The position numbers and the translations under genes are program-made. Source: DATBLE01 sp963719325 (GTDB lineage: Bacteria > Actinomycetota > Thermoleophilia > Gaiellales > Gaiellaceae). From it: DNA of 64,000 nt. Below, piece after piece: positions 17,193 to 25,333 of the stretch. The notes beneath the pieces are model-generated. The model saw nothing but the letters and a program-made list of their open reading frames with translations. It searched no databases and was not told the origin of the DNA. Every line of letters starts with the position of its first letter. Positions within the stretch are counted from its first letter, which is position 1. The stretch covers positions 165,227 to 229,226 of the forward strand of contig CAVRBW010000003.1 in the NCBI GenBank assembly GCA_963719325.1, written 5' to 3'.

Positions 17193-18083
17193 TCAACCGA
17201 GCGCGGCCCAGAGCTCGTCCGGGACCGGCAGCTCGAGGAGGTCGAGATCCCGTTCGATCTCGCGCGCCGACCGCGCGCCGATCAGGACGGCGGCGACCGC
17301 CGGATGGCGGAGCGGGAACTGCAATGCAGCGGCCTCGAGCGGCACGCCGTGGGACGCACACGTCGTCTCGAGCTGCTTCGCCTGCCGGACGAGCTCCGGC
17401 GGCGCGGGCGCGTAGTCGAACGTCGTCCCGCCGGCGAGCAGGCCGCTGTTCAACACGCCGCCGGCGATCACCGCGATCCCACGCTCGTCGCAGAGCGGGA
17501 GCAGCTCCGGCACGGCCTGACGGTCGAGCAGCGTGAAGCGTCCGGCGACGAGCATGCAGTCGAGGTCGGCCTCGCGGCCGAAGCGCAGCAGCGGCTCGAC
17601 GTAGTTGAGCCCGACGCCGATCGCGCCGACGGCGCCCTCCTCGCGCAGGCGCTCGAGCGCGGGGTAGGCACCGGCCAGCGCCTCGTCGACGTGATCCTGC
17701 GGGTCGTGGATCAGCGCGACGTCGACGCGGTCGAGCCCGAGCCGTTCGAGGCTCTCCTCCAGGGAGCGGAGCGCGCCGTCGTAGCTGAAGTCGAAGACCG
17801 CACCGAGCGGGTCCGCCTCGGGGAAGGCGGGGTCGGGCTTGCCCGGACGCAGCAGACGTCCGACTTTCGTCGACACCACGAATGCATCACGGGGCCGATC
17901 GCGCAGCACCGCACCCAGCCGCCGCTCGGCAAGGCCCGAGCCGTAGAACGGGGCGGTGTCGAAGAAGCGCACCCCCCGCTCCCACGCGGCCACCACCGTC
18001 GCCCGCGCCTCGTCGTCAGTGACCGGCTCGAACAGGTTGCCGAGCGGGCCGCCGCCGAGACCGACGCGGGGAAAGTCAATCAC
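17193..18083 (-). CDS. Aldo/keto reductase, D-threo-aldose 1-dehydrogenase/L-fucose dehydrogenase-like
   Basis: Start GTG at 18083 gives 296 residues and overlaps the fuconate-dehydratase fragment by 8 bases. Active-site residues are in 'FFDTAPFYGSGLAERRLG' (Asp, Tyr), 'FVVSTKVGRLLRPG' (Lys) and 'DVALIHDPQDH' (His). The 'HDPQDH' and 'GGVLNSGLLAGG' segments resemble the pyridoxal/fucose dehydrogenase group. Next to an L-fuconate dehydratase remnant, oxidation of L-fucose or a similar 6-deoxy or pentose sugar is the natural reading. The rest of that pathway is missing here. Confidence 0.75.
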   Translation of the reverse strand: MIDFPRVGLGGGPLGNLFEPVTDDEARATVVAAWERGVRFFDTAPFYGSGLAERRLGAVLRDRPRDAFVVSTKVGRLLRPGKPDPAFPEADPLGAVFDFSYDGALRSLEESLERLGLDRVDVALIHDPQDHVDEALAGAYPALERLREEGAVGAIGVGLNYVEPLLRFGREADLDCMLVAGRFTLLDRQAVPELLPLCDERGIAVIAGGVLNSGLLAGGTTFDYAPAPPELVRQAKQLETTCASHGVPLEAAALQFPLRHPAVAAVLIGARSAREIERDLDLLELPVPDELWAALG

Positions 18084-18453
18084 GCCACACCCTCCCGCCC
18101 GGGAAGCTGTGGTCGGCAAGGCTCTCGGCGTGCAGCTCGGCGCTGTAGCCGGGCTCGCGTTGCGGCATGTAGCACCCCGCCTGGAGCACGACCGGGTTCA
18201 CGAAGTGCTCGTGCAGGTGGTCGACGTACTCGATCACCCGGTTGGTCAGATCGGCCGAGAGGCAGACGTAATCGAACAGGGAAAGGTGCTGGACGTACTC
18301 GCAGAGGCCAACGCCGCCCGCGTGCGGGCAGACCGGCACACCGAAGCGGGCGGCGAGCAGGATCACCGCGAGGCTCGTTTGGCCCGCCCGAACGAGCTCG
18401 GTGACGCCGAACTCCGCCGGCGTCCGATAGTGCGGCGTCCCGAAGCCCTGCAT
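18076..18453 (-). pseudogene. L-fuconate dehydratase, C-terminal remnant
   Basis: The frame encodes 125 residues. From about residue 28 on ('LAVILLAARFGVPVCPHAGG', 'GLCEYVQHLSLFDYVC', 'VIEYVDHLHEHFVNPVVL', 'PGYSAELHAESL') it matches the end of enolase-superfamily L-fuconate dehydratases. Those are about 430 residues long, so the capping domain and most of the barrel with its metal ligands are gone. The first 25-30 residues do not look like the family and probably come from the deletion junction. Upstream (18454-18584) no frame continues the homology. Calling it non-functional is a strong inference from the missing catalytic part. Confidence 0.75.
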
Positions 18454-18584
18454 CGTCCAGAGCCCGGGAACGGGGACGCTCTGCCAGCGTCGCGCAGGCC
18501 ACCGACGAAGAGCAGCGACTCGAGCGCCCGGCGGATGGCGGCGCTAGGCATCCGCGTCGAGCACGAGACCCAGGACGGCGGATG

Positions 18585-19502
18585 TCATGCCGTCGCGTCT
18601 TCGGTGCTGTCCGGGACAGCCTCCCTCAGTGCCTGTGCTGCCTCCTCGGGAAGGACCGGATTGAAGTAAACGCCGGAGCCGAGCTCGCCCGCCGCCACGA
18701 AGCGCGGCACCTCGGGCGCTCGCCAGGGGGAGACGATCTCGACGTGCAGCCGGGCAAACGGCCACTCGCCCCCGTCGAACGGCCGCTGGTGGATCCAGAG
18801 CATGTACGGCGTCTGCGCCTCGAAGAGCCGGTCGAGCCGCTCGAGGACGTCGACCAGGAGCGCGGCGAGGCCGTCGCGCCCGCTCCCGTCGAGCGTGGGC
18901 AGGTCGGGGACGTTCTCGTCCGGGACGAGCACGAGGGCATAGGGGAAGATCGGCGCCTCCGGAACCCAGGCTCGCCAGCCGGGCGCGGACGCAACCAGGC
19001 GCTCGCCCGGCTCGGCGAACACGTCTCCGCGCTCGAGCTCGCGCAGCGGCAGCTCGGGCACGAAGTCGAAGGCGTAGATCTGCCCGTGGGGGTGCGTGAT
19101 CGTCGCGCCGACCTCGGGGCCTCGGTTCTCGAAGACGAGGACGTAGTCGATGTCGGGACGGGCTCCGAGCGAAGCCGAACGCTGGGCCCAGAGATCGACC
19201 ACCTTGCGCCCGCCGTTCACACCCAGCGACCAGAAGGTCGCGTCGTGCTCGGGCGTATAGAGGACGACCTCGCAGCGGTGGTTCGGCATCGACGGCCAGC
19301 GGTTCTCGAACCAGCGTACGTCGTACGGCTCCGGCGCCTCGAGGCCGCCCGGGCAGAAGGGGCAGGTCTCGGACGGGAGGTTCGGACGGTCTTGCCGCGA
19401 GCCGACGACGTAGGTGCGAACGCCCGTGTGGACGTCCGTGCGCTCTTCCGGACCCGTCTCGACGAGCGGTTCCGAGATGCGCGAGGTCTTGGTGCCGCTC
19501 AT
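18585..19502 (-). CDS. galT: Galactose-1-phosphate uridylyltransferase
   Basis: 305 residues from ATG 19502. The HIT-superfamily active site is 'GATITHPHGQIYAFDFVP' (nucleophilic His of HPHGQ). The zinc-site cysteines of the N-terminus are in 'ETCPFCPGG', and 'FENRWPSMPNHRCEVVLYT' is also typical. It exchanges UMP between UDP-glucose and galactose 1-phosphate. It overlaps the downstream DeoR-type gene by 4 bases. It would take the product of GalK, and possibly of the arabinokinase-like enzyme. Confidence 0.88.
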   Translation of the reverse strand: MSGTKTSRISEPLVETGPEERTDVHTGVRTYVVGSRQDRPNLPSETCPFCPGGLEAPEPYDVRWFENRWPSMPNHRCEVVLYTPEHDATFWSLGVNGGRKVVDLWAQRSASLGARPDIDYVLVFENRGPEVGATITHPHGQIYAFDFVPELPLRELERGDVFAEPGERLVASAPGWRAWVPEAPIFPYALVLVPDENVPDLPTLDGSGRDGLAALLVDVLERLDRLFEAQTPYMLWIHQRPFDGGEWPFARLHVEIVSPWRAPEVPRFVAAGELGSGVYFNPVLPEEAAQALREAVPDSTEDATA

Positions 19503-20326
19503 CGGCGACCGTAGCCGTCGGCTACCGCGCCCCATCGGCGCCGGCCCGTCGGCCGTCGCGGGGCGAGGATGAGCTGCTCGACGTGCTCGCCGAGAAGCAT
19601 CCGCGCGTCGCGCGGCAAGCCGGTGTCCGAGACCAAGACGTCCGCCTGGTCGAGCGGGGCGATTCGACTCAGGCCCCGGACGCCCCATTTCGTATGGTCG
19701 GCGACGACGACCACACGCTCGGCCGCTGCGATCAGCGCCTGATCGGTCTCGGCCTCGAGCATGTTCGGCGTCGTGAAGCCGGCGTCCTCGGTCATCCCGT
19801 GAATGCCCATGAAGAGGACGTCCATGTGGAGCGAGCGGATCGTGCTGACCGCGACCGGCCCCACGAGCGCGTCCGAGGGTGTTCGGACACCGCCCGTCAG
19901 GAGAACGGTGAGATCCGGGCGAGGCTCGACGTGGAGCACGTTCGCCACCTGGATCGAATTGGTGACGACCGTGAGCTCCGGAACGCCGGCGACGTGCTGG
20001 GCGAGCCGCCAGGTCGTGGTTCCGGCGGTCAGGCCGATCGCCTGTCCGGGCTCGACCAGGCCGGCCGCGGCCTGGGCGATCGCGTCCTTCTCGTCCAGCT
20101 GCCGGTGCGACTTCGCGTCGAATCCGGGCTCGTCGGTGCTGAGCCGGTTGCGCGCCGTCGCCCCGCCGTGCACCTTCTCCACGAGCCCCGATGCGGCCAG
20201 GACATCGAGGTCGCGACGGATCGTCATGTCCGAGACACGGAGGAGCGCGGTCAGCTCGCTGACGCGGACCGCCCCGTGCCTGCGCACCTCCTCGACGATT
20301 CGCTGTTGACGTTGCCCGGCGAGCAT
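19499..20326 (-). CDS. DeoR/GlpR-family transcriptional regulator
   Basis: ATG 20326 gives 275 residues; the frame extends 12 codons further but without a better ribosome-binding site. The winged helix is 'RVSELTALLRVSDMTIRRDL' (DeoR signature with TIRRDL), followed by 'EKVHGGATARN' and the sensor domain with 'IGLTAGTTTWRLAQ', 'TVVTNSIQVANVL' and 'RVVVVADHTKWG'. It is the first gene of a leftward operon with galT. It likely controls that operon and perhaps the GH4/ATPase side across the divergent gap. Confidence 0.85.
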   Translation of the reverse strand: MLAGQRQQRIVEEVRRHGAVRVSELTALLRVSDMTIRRDLDVLAASGLVEKVHGGATARNRLSTDEPGFDAKSHRQLDEKDAIAQAAAGLVEPGQAIGLTAGTTTWRLAQHVAGVPELTVVTNSIQVANVLHVEPRPDLTVLLTGGVRTPSDALVGPVAVSTIRSLHMDVLFMGIHGMTEDAGFTTPNMLEAETDQALIAAAERVVVVADHTKWGVRGLSRIAPLDQADVLVSDTGLPRDARMLLGEHVEQLILAPRRPTGRRRWGAVADGYGRR

Positions 20327-20578
20327 GAGCTCGCGCCCACAATACTCCACACAATCACACAAACGTCAGAGTAGGGCCGTGAATCGCCATTTGATGGGGA
20401 CTCTTGCACGAATACCGGGCCGTGCCCGGCTAGCGCGATAGTGCGATCCTGAGCGATCAGGTTCTCTTGTGTTGGAACCTGATCGCTCCTGAGACGGAGG
20501 AGGATTCAATGTCGGTCGGATTCAGGACCCCCGTCGCTGGACGCGGATGAGGGCCGCTCTCCACTCCTGACGAGGCGG
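20327..20578. promoter_or_regulatory. Divergent regulatory region with a 14-bp inverted repeat and a 13-codon ORF
   Basis: The gap holds a perfect inverted repeat GAGCGATCAGGTTC (20451-20464) / GAACCTGATCGCTC (20475-20488) with a 10-base loop, either an operator or a hairpin. A strong ribosome-binding site (GGAGGAGG, 20497-20504) precedes ATG 20509, which opens only a 13-residue frame ending at 20550. This RBS/start probably belonged to the GH4 gene now reduced to a remnant. Near 20345-20360 the CACACAATCACACAAACG stretch may hold the promoter or operator of the DeoR gene. Confidence 0.5.
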
Positions 20579-20862
20579 TGCCTCGTTGACCCGACAGGGT
20601 TGCACCCCATCGCCGTGCCCGACTACCCGGCCGAGCTCGCCGCGTTGAACAGGACGTTCCTGAACGTCGTCGAGTTGACCGTGCGCGCCGTGCTCGAGGA
20701 GCGTCCGAGCTCATCCGCCACGCGGCGACGCTCGACCCGAACGCGGCCGCGACGCTCACGCTGGACGAGATCGACGGTCTGTGCGATGAATTGATGAGAG
20801 CGCACGGGGAGCTGATCCCGAAAGCCCTCCGATCTCCGGGGAAGGAGCTGGTCCAGGCATGA
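20579..20862 (+). pseudogene. Glycoside hydrolase family 4 (alpha-galactosidase/galacturonidase-like), frameshifted C-terminal remnant
   Basis: The frame from 20579 reads CLVDPTGLHPIAVPDYP, then 'LAALNRTFLNVVELTVRAVL', which is the C-terminal region of GH4 enzymes. Near 20705-20709 a single base is missing. After shifting frame the homology continues as 'ELIRHAATLDPNAAATLTLD' and 'LCDELMRAHGELIP' to a TGA at 20860 that overlaps the next ATG. Only about 95 of about 430 residues remain. The NAD- and metal-binding N-terminal part is absent. Both a large deletion and a frameshift mark it as dead. Confidence 0.75.
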
Positions 20863-22166
20863 GCGGCATCCGGTTGGAAGAGGTCACGAAGGTCTTCCCG
20901 AACGGGGTGAAGGCAGCCGACGCCGTCGACCTCGACATCCGCGAAGGCGAGTTCGTCGTCCTCGTCGGGCCGTCGGGCTGCGGCAAGACGACGCTCCTGC
21001 GCGCAGTCGCCGGCCTCGAAGACGTCACCGCAGGGGCGATCTACATCGACGACGTCGACGTCACCGACTACCCGCCGCAGAAGCGCGACATCGCCATGGT
21101 CTTCCAGAACTACGCGCTCTACCCGCACATGACCGTCCAGGACAACCTGGCGTACGGGCTGAAGCTGCGGAAGATGCCGAAGACCGAATGGAAGCGTCGC
21201 GTGCGCGAGGTCGCGGAGACGCTCGGGCTCGAGGACTACCTCGAACGGAAGCCGGCGGCGCTCTCGGGCGGCCAGCGACAGCGCGTCGCCATGGGCAGGG
21301 CGATCGTCCGCGAGCCGAAGGCGTTTCTGATGGACGAGCCGCTCTCGAACCTGGACGCGAAGCTTCGCGTCTCGATGCGAGCCGAGCTGACGAAGCTCCA
21401 CGAGCGGCTCGGGGTGACCACGGTCTACGTGACCCACGATCAGGTCGAGGCGATGACCCTCGGCCAGCGGGTTGCAGTGCTGCGCGACGGCGTCCTTCAG
21501 CAGGTGGACACGCCGCAGCGGCTCTTCCACCATCCGGCGAACCTCTTCGTGGCGGCCTTCATCGGCTCGCCGTCGATGAACCTCGTGGATGCTCAGGTCG
21601 ACGGAGCAACGGTCCGCTTCGCCGGCTTCGAGCTTGCGCTGCCGCCCTCCTCGCCGCTCGCCGGGCTGAACCGGCACGTGATCCTCGGCGTCCGACCCAC
21701 CGACTTCGAGCACGGAGCGACGGCGGAGCCGGCTCTCCCGCGGATCCGCGTGAAACCGGACGTGGTCGAGGACCTCGGCGCCGAGGCGCATTTGATCTTC
21801 ACGATCGAAGCGCCACGCGTCAGCGCGGAGGCCGTGCGTGCGGCGACCGAGGCGGTCGACGAGGAAGAAGGGAAGCTGTTCGCCAACGACCAGCGCGCGG
21901 TGTTCACCGCGTGTCTCGACGCACGTCGCGCGATCACTCCAGGCCAGGACGTCGAGCTCGCGGTCGACCACTCCGCGGTTCCACTGCTTCGACCCTGCAA
22001 CCGGGCTCACCCTAGGCGCAGCACTGCCCGTCGCCGCCTAAAGGCTAAGGCCGTTCTCAGCCCTCGGCGGCGTGCCGCGTCTGCTCGGCGTGGTCGTGGC
22101 CGGGCTCCAGACGAAACTCGACCTCCAGCCGCTCGATCCTCGTCCCCTCCAGCTCGACCACCTTGA
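20859..22166 (+). CDS. ABC transporter ATP-binding protein, UgpC/MsmK/MsiK-like, with a C-terminal frameshift
   Basis: A MalK-family ATPase that energises CUT1 sugar importers. Walker A is 'GPSGCGKTT', the signature 'LSGGQRQRVAMGRA', Walker B 'AFLMDEPLSNLDAKLR' and the switch 'VTHDQVEAMTLG'; a C-terminal OB/TOBE domain follows ('ILGVRPTDFEHG'). Around 21974-21977 one extra base puts the frame out. The proper ending (RFHCFDPATGLTLG, stop TAA at 22039-22041) is in another frame, and the annotated frame runs on to 22166 across the convergent gene. No CUT1 permeases are adjacent, so it may be a shared ATPase as MsiK is in streptomycetes. Confidence 0.8.
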   Translation: MSGIRLEEVTKVFPNGVKAADAVDLDIREGEFVVLVGPSGCGKTTLLRAVAGLEDVTAGAIYIDDVDVTDYPPQKRDIAMVFQNYALYPHMTVQDNLAYGLKLRKMPKTEWKRRVREVAETLGLEDYLERKPAALSGGQRQRVAMGRAIVREPKAFLMDEPLSNLDAKLRVSMRAELTKLHERLGVTTVYVTHDQVEAMTLGQRVAVLRDGVLQQVDTPQRLFHHPANLFVAAFIGSPSMNLVDAQVDGATVRFAGFELALPPSSPLAGLNRHVILGVRPTDFEHGATAEPALPRIRVKPDVVEDLGAEAHLIFTIEAPRVSAEAVRAATEAVDEEEGKLFANDQRAVFTACLDARRAITPGQDVELAVDHSAVPLLRPCNRAHPRRSTARRRLKAKAVLSPRRRAASARRGRGRAPDETRPPAARSSSPPARPP

Positions 22167-23373
22167 AGCTGAGCCCGTCGTCCGCGACCTCGTCGCCGTG
22201 CTCGGGCGCTCGGCCGAGCAGCCCGAAGACGTAGCCGCCGATCGTGTGGTAGTCCTCGATCGGCAGGGAGCTCCCGAACTGCTCGTTGAAGTCGTCGATC
22301 GGGAACGTGCCGTCGATGCGTATCCGCTTGTCGTCGAGCCGCTCGACCGACTCGTCCGGCAGGTCGAACTCGTCCTCGATCTCACCGACGAGCTCCTCGA
22401 GCACGTCCTCCAGCGTGACGATGCCCTCCATGTCGCCGTACTCGTCCACGACCACCGCCATGTGCTGGTTCGTGCGACGGAACTCCGCCAGCAGGGCGCC
22501 GAGATCCTTCGTCTCCGGGACGATGTAGGGCGGCCGCAGCAGCTGCTCGACCTCGACCTCGGCCATCCCCCGCTCGTTGAGCGCCTTGAGCAGGTCGCGG
22601 AGATGGAGGATCCCGATGATGTGCTCAGGGGTCTCGCGGTACACCGGGTAGCGCGTGTACGGCGAGTCGAGCACCGCCTGGAGGCATTCCTCCGCAGGGA
22701 GGTCGATCGAGAGCGCGACCACCTCGGGCCGCGGCCGCATCACGTCGGTTGCCTCCTTGTCGGCGAAGTCGAAGACCTTGTAGAGCATCTCCTGCTCTTC
22801 CTGCTCGAGCTCGCCTTCGACGGTCGAGCGCTCGAGCAGCATCTTCAGCTCGGCCTCGGAGTAGACGGCACCTTCTGCGCCCGGTGGCTCCAGCCCGAGC
22901 GCGCGCAGGGTGAGGTCGCTCGAGCGCTGCAGGAACCAGATCAGCGGCTTGAACAGGAAGAAGAAGGCGCGAACCGGCGCGGAGACGAGCAGCGCGGTCT
23001 GCTCGGAGTGGCCGAGCGAGACTCCCTTCGGGACGAGCTCACCCGCCACGACGTGGAAGTACGTCAGGACGAGCAGCGCGAGCACGACCGCGATCACCGT
23101 CGCCATCACCGGGTCGAAGGCGCTGGTCAACGCGTGCTCCCCCAGAGCCCCGATCGCCAGTGACGTGACGGTCACCCCGAGCTGCATCGCGGCGATGAAG
23201 CGCGCCGGCTCCTGCGTGAGGCGCAGCACCAGGCGAGCCCGGCGGTTTCCCTGCTGCTCCAGCTCGTGCATCCGCGTCCGCCGCACGGTGACGAGGGCGT
23301 ACTCGCCCGCGACGAAGAACCCGTTCAACAGGACGAGCGCCGCGACTGCGACGAGCTCGAGAAAGAGGGTCAC
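22057..23373 (-). CDS. Hemolysin-family/CorC-type membrane protein with CNNM, CBS pair and transporter-associated domains
   Basis: 438 residues from GTG 23373. The N-terminal DUF21/CNNM domain has about four membrane segments (ALVLLNGFFVAGEYALVTV at the start, 'LALLVLTYFHVVAGELVPK'). It is followed by two CBS domains ('DVMRPRPEVVALSIDLPAE', 'HMAVVVDEYGDMEGIVTLED') and a CorC_HlyC domain ('VERLDDKRIRIDGTFPIDD'). Proteins of this build are linked to Mg2+/Co2+ efflux or homeostasis. The 'hemolysin' name is historical. It stands alone on the minus strand. Confidence 0.88.
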   Translation of the reverse strand: MTLFLELVAVAALVLLNGFFVAGEYALVTVRRTRMHELEQQGNRRARLVLRLTQEPARFIAAMQLGVTVTSLAIGALGEHALTSAFDPVMATVIAVVLALLVLTYFHVVAGELVPKGVSLGHSEQTALLVSAPVRAFFFLFKPLIWFLQRSSDLTLRALGLEPPGAEGAVYSEAELKMLLERSTVEGELEQEEQEMLYKVFDFADKEATDVMRPRPEVVALSIDLPAEECLQAVLDSPYTRYPVYRETPEHIIGILHLRDLLKALNERGMAEVEVEQLLRPPYIVPETKDLGALLAEFRRTNQHMAVVVDEYGDMEGIVTLEDVLEELVGEIEDEFDLPDESVERLDDKRIRIDGTFPIDDFNEQFGSSLPIEDYHTIGGYVFGLLGRAPEHGDEVADDGLSFKVVELEGTRIERLEVEFRLEPGHDHAEQTRHAAEG

Positions 23374-23425
23374 GCCCCACCTCTCGGGGCGCCGGTACTA
23401 GGCGGGTGGTCGTTCTCCAAGGAAG

Positions 23426-24370
23426 CTACGGGTGAGTATAGGTCACGCGCCCGTCGTCACTTCCGCGCCGGGCCCTGCCCGCGAGCACGAGGCGCTCCAG
23501 GTGAGAGAGCGTTTCCGCAACGGCAAACCGGCGCTGGCCCGGGCCGCGGTCGTCGGGGAACACCGCGTACGAGAGCTCGTAGCCGTCGGCAGGCTCGCGA
23601 CGTAGAGCCGCCGCTGTCTCGTCCAGCCGTTCCCGATGGTGCTGGAGGATCTCACGCGCACGCCCCGCCGGATCGGCGATCGGATCGCCATGGCCGGGCA
23701 AGGCCAGCCGCGGCGCGAGCGCGACGACACGCTCGAGCGAGGCGACGTAGTCGCCGAGAGGATCCGGCCGCGACTCGGGATAGAGGCCGACGGAAGGCGT
23801 GATCCGCGGGAGCAGGTGGTCGCCGGCGATCATCAAGCCGTCCTTCAGCAGGCAGATGTGCCCGTCGGCATGCCCGGGAAACTCCGCGATGCGCCAGCCC
23901 GCGACCTCGTCCTCCTCTCGTAGCAAGTGCGGGTTGCGGGCGAACCGGATGAACGGCCGGTACACGCTTCCGGCCTCGATCAGGTGAAGAGTCGCCTCCG
24001 GCGGCGCGCCGTGCTCCTCGAACCAGGCGGCGATCCGCGACGGCCAGTCGTCCGCGGCCCAGACCTTCTCGCACTGCTCGTAGTCGAGCGCACCTTGATG
24101 AACCGTCGCTCCCGTCGCCTCGGCAACGTCCGCCGCTCCACCCACGTGATCGGGATGGAAGTGCGTGATCACGATGTCCGTCACCGGGCGCTCGAGCTGC
24201 GGCACGAGCTCCGCCCAGCGTTCGGCGAGGTCCGGCAGTCCGAGGCCCGTGTCGACCAGGACGTCGCCGTCCATGCCGGCGAGCAGGTAGCCGTGGACAT
24301 GCCCCGGCCCCATCGGCATCGGGAACGTCAGACGGGTGACGTCGTCGGCGATCTGGACGCTATCGAACAT
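23426..24370 (-). CDS. Metallo-beta-lactamase-fold hydrolase
   Basis: 314 residues from ATG 24370 (an in-frame ATG also at 24382). Zinc ligands are in 'ITHFHPDHVGGAADV' (HxHxDH), 'GHADGHICLL', the Asp in 'MIAGDHLLP' and the His in 'LALPGHGDPI', so both metal sites are complete. The C-terminal extension ('LSYAVFPDDRGPGQRRFAVA', 'LSHLERLV') resembles the LACTB2/BLACT_WH winged helix of this group. It is likely a thioesterase or phosphodiesterase rather than a lactamase. Its start lies inside the SOS-box-like palindrome shared with the divergent radical SAM gene. Confidence 0.82.
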   Translation of the reverse strand: MFDSVQIADDVTRLTFPMPMGPGHVHGYLLAGMDGDVLVDTGLGLPDLAERWAELVPQLERPVTDIVITHFHPDHVGGAADVAEATGATVHQGALDYEQCEKVWAADDWPSRIAAWFEEHGAPPEATLHLIEAGSVYRPFIRFARNPHLLREEDEVAGWRIAEFPGHADGHICLLKDGLMIAGDHLLPRITPSVGLYPESRPDPLGDYVASLERVVALAPRLALPGHGDPIADPAGRAREILQHHRERLDETAAALRREPADGYELSYAVFPDDRGPGQRRFAVAETLSHLERLVLAGRARRGSDDGRVTYTHP

Positions 24371-24377
24371 ATGTTCT
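24364..24377. promoter_or_regulatory. SOS (LexA) box-like palindrome
   Basis: The perfect palindrome GAACATATGTTC (24365-24376) fits the GAAC-N4-GTTC consensus of actinobacterial and Bacillus LexA boxes; the left flank TCGAAC also matches. It lies between the divergent metallo-hydrolase and the Rv2578c-like radical SAM gene. A possible -10 (TATCAT, 24377-24382) directly follows, 6 bases before the ATG at 24389. That arrangement suggests a leaderless transcript whose promoter LexA would cover. Confidence 0.65.
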
Positions 24378-24388
24378 ATCATCCCGAG

Positions 24389-25285
24389 ATGCAGACCGAG
24401 TATCGCGAAGAGCCGTGCCGGAGCGCGCTCAACCGCGTCAAGGGCATGGGCTTCCACTGGTCGCTCAACCCCTACATGGGCTGCGCCCACCGCTGCACGT
24501 TCTGTTACGTGCGAGCCTACGAGCTCCGCGCCGATCGGCCGTTCGACGAGCGCTACGGCCGCTCGATCCGAGTCAAGGTGAACGTCGCCGAGGTCTTGCG
24601 GACAGAGCTCGCACGCTCGTCCTGGAGCCGGGAGCTGGTCGCGATCGGCGCTGCGACCGACCCGTACCAGCCCGCCGAGGGCCGCTACAAGCTGACCCGC
24701 GGCTGTCTCGAGGTGCTGCGCGATGCCGCCAACCCGTTCAGCGTGATCACCCGCAGCCCGATGATCGTCCGCGACCTCGACGTGCTCGTCGAGGCGGCTG
24801 AGCGGGCCGACGTGCGCGTCGTCTTCTCGGTTCCGACGCTCGACGAGGAGGTGTGGCGCCGCACCGAGCCGGGCACCCCTCCCCCGCGCCGGCGGCTCGA
24901 GGCGCTGAGCACCCTGGTCGAGGCCGGGATCGACGCGGGCATCGGGATGGCCCCGATCCTCCCGGGGATCTCGGACGCTCCCGAGCAGCTCGAGCAGGTC
25001 GTGGCGGCAGCACGTCAGGCGGGCGCGACCAGCATCTGGGCCAACCTGCTCTACCTGAAGCCGGGCACGCGCGAGCACTTCCTCGACGCCCTGGCGCGCG
25101 ACTGGCCCGAGGAGCTCGACCGCTACGACCGCCTCTACGGGGACCGCGCATACCTGCCGAAGACGCAGGCCGAGCCGATCCGAGAACTGGTCTCCGACCT
25201 GCGCCGAAGGCACGGGATTCGCGATCGCCGGCGCATCAAGATCGAGCCGAGGCCGCCGGTGGAGCAGCTCGCCCTGGCGATCTAG
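24389..25285 (+). CDS. Radical SAM protein, Rv2578c/SplB-like
   Basis: ATG 24389 gives 298 residues. An ATG at 24371 is also in frame but lies inside the LexA-like palindrome. The iron-sulfur cluster motif is C-x3-C-x2-C in 'NPYMGCAHRCTFCYVRAY'. Further features are 'GAATDPYQPAEGRYKLTRG', 'VITRSPMIVRDLDVL' and 'APILPGISD', all typical of the Rv2578c family, related to spore photoproduct lyase. The role may be a DNA-damage-linked radical reaction. From memory, Rv2578c belongs to the LexA regulon of M. tuberculosis, which agrees with the box found here. Confidence 0.85.
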   Translation: MQTEYREEPCRSALNRVKGMGFHWSLNPYMGCAHRCTFCYVRAYELRADRPFDERYGRSIRVKVNVAEVLRTELARSSWSRELVAIGAATDPYQPAEGRYKLTRGCLEVLRDAANPFSVITRSPMIVRDLDVLVEAAERADVRVVFSVPTLDEEVWRRTEPGTPPPRRRLEALSTLVEAGIDAGIGMAPILPGISDAPEQLEQVVAAARQAGATSIWANLLYLKPGTREHFLDALARDWPEELDRYDRLYGDRAYLPKTQAEPIRELVSDLRRRHGIRDRRRIKIEPRPPVEQLALAI

Positions 25286-25333
25286 TTTCCCGGCGCGACC
25301 GCTGAGGGCCGCCGGCCGCTCTATCATCGCCGC

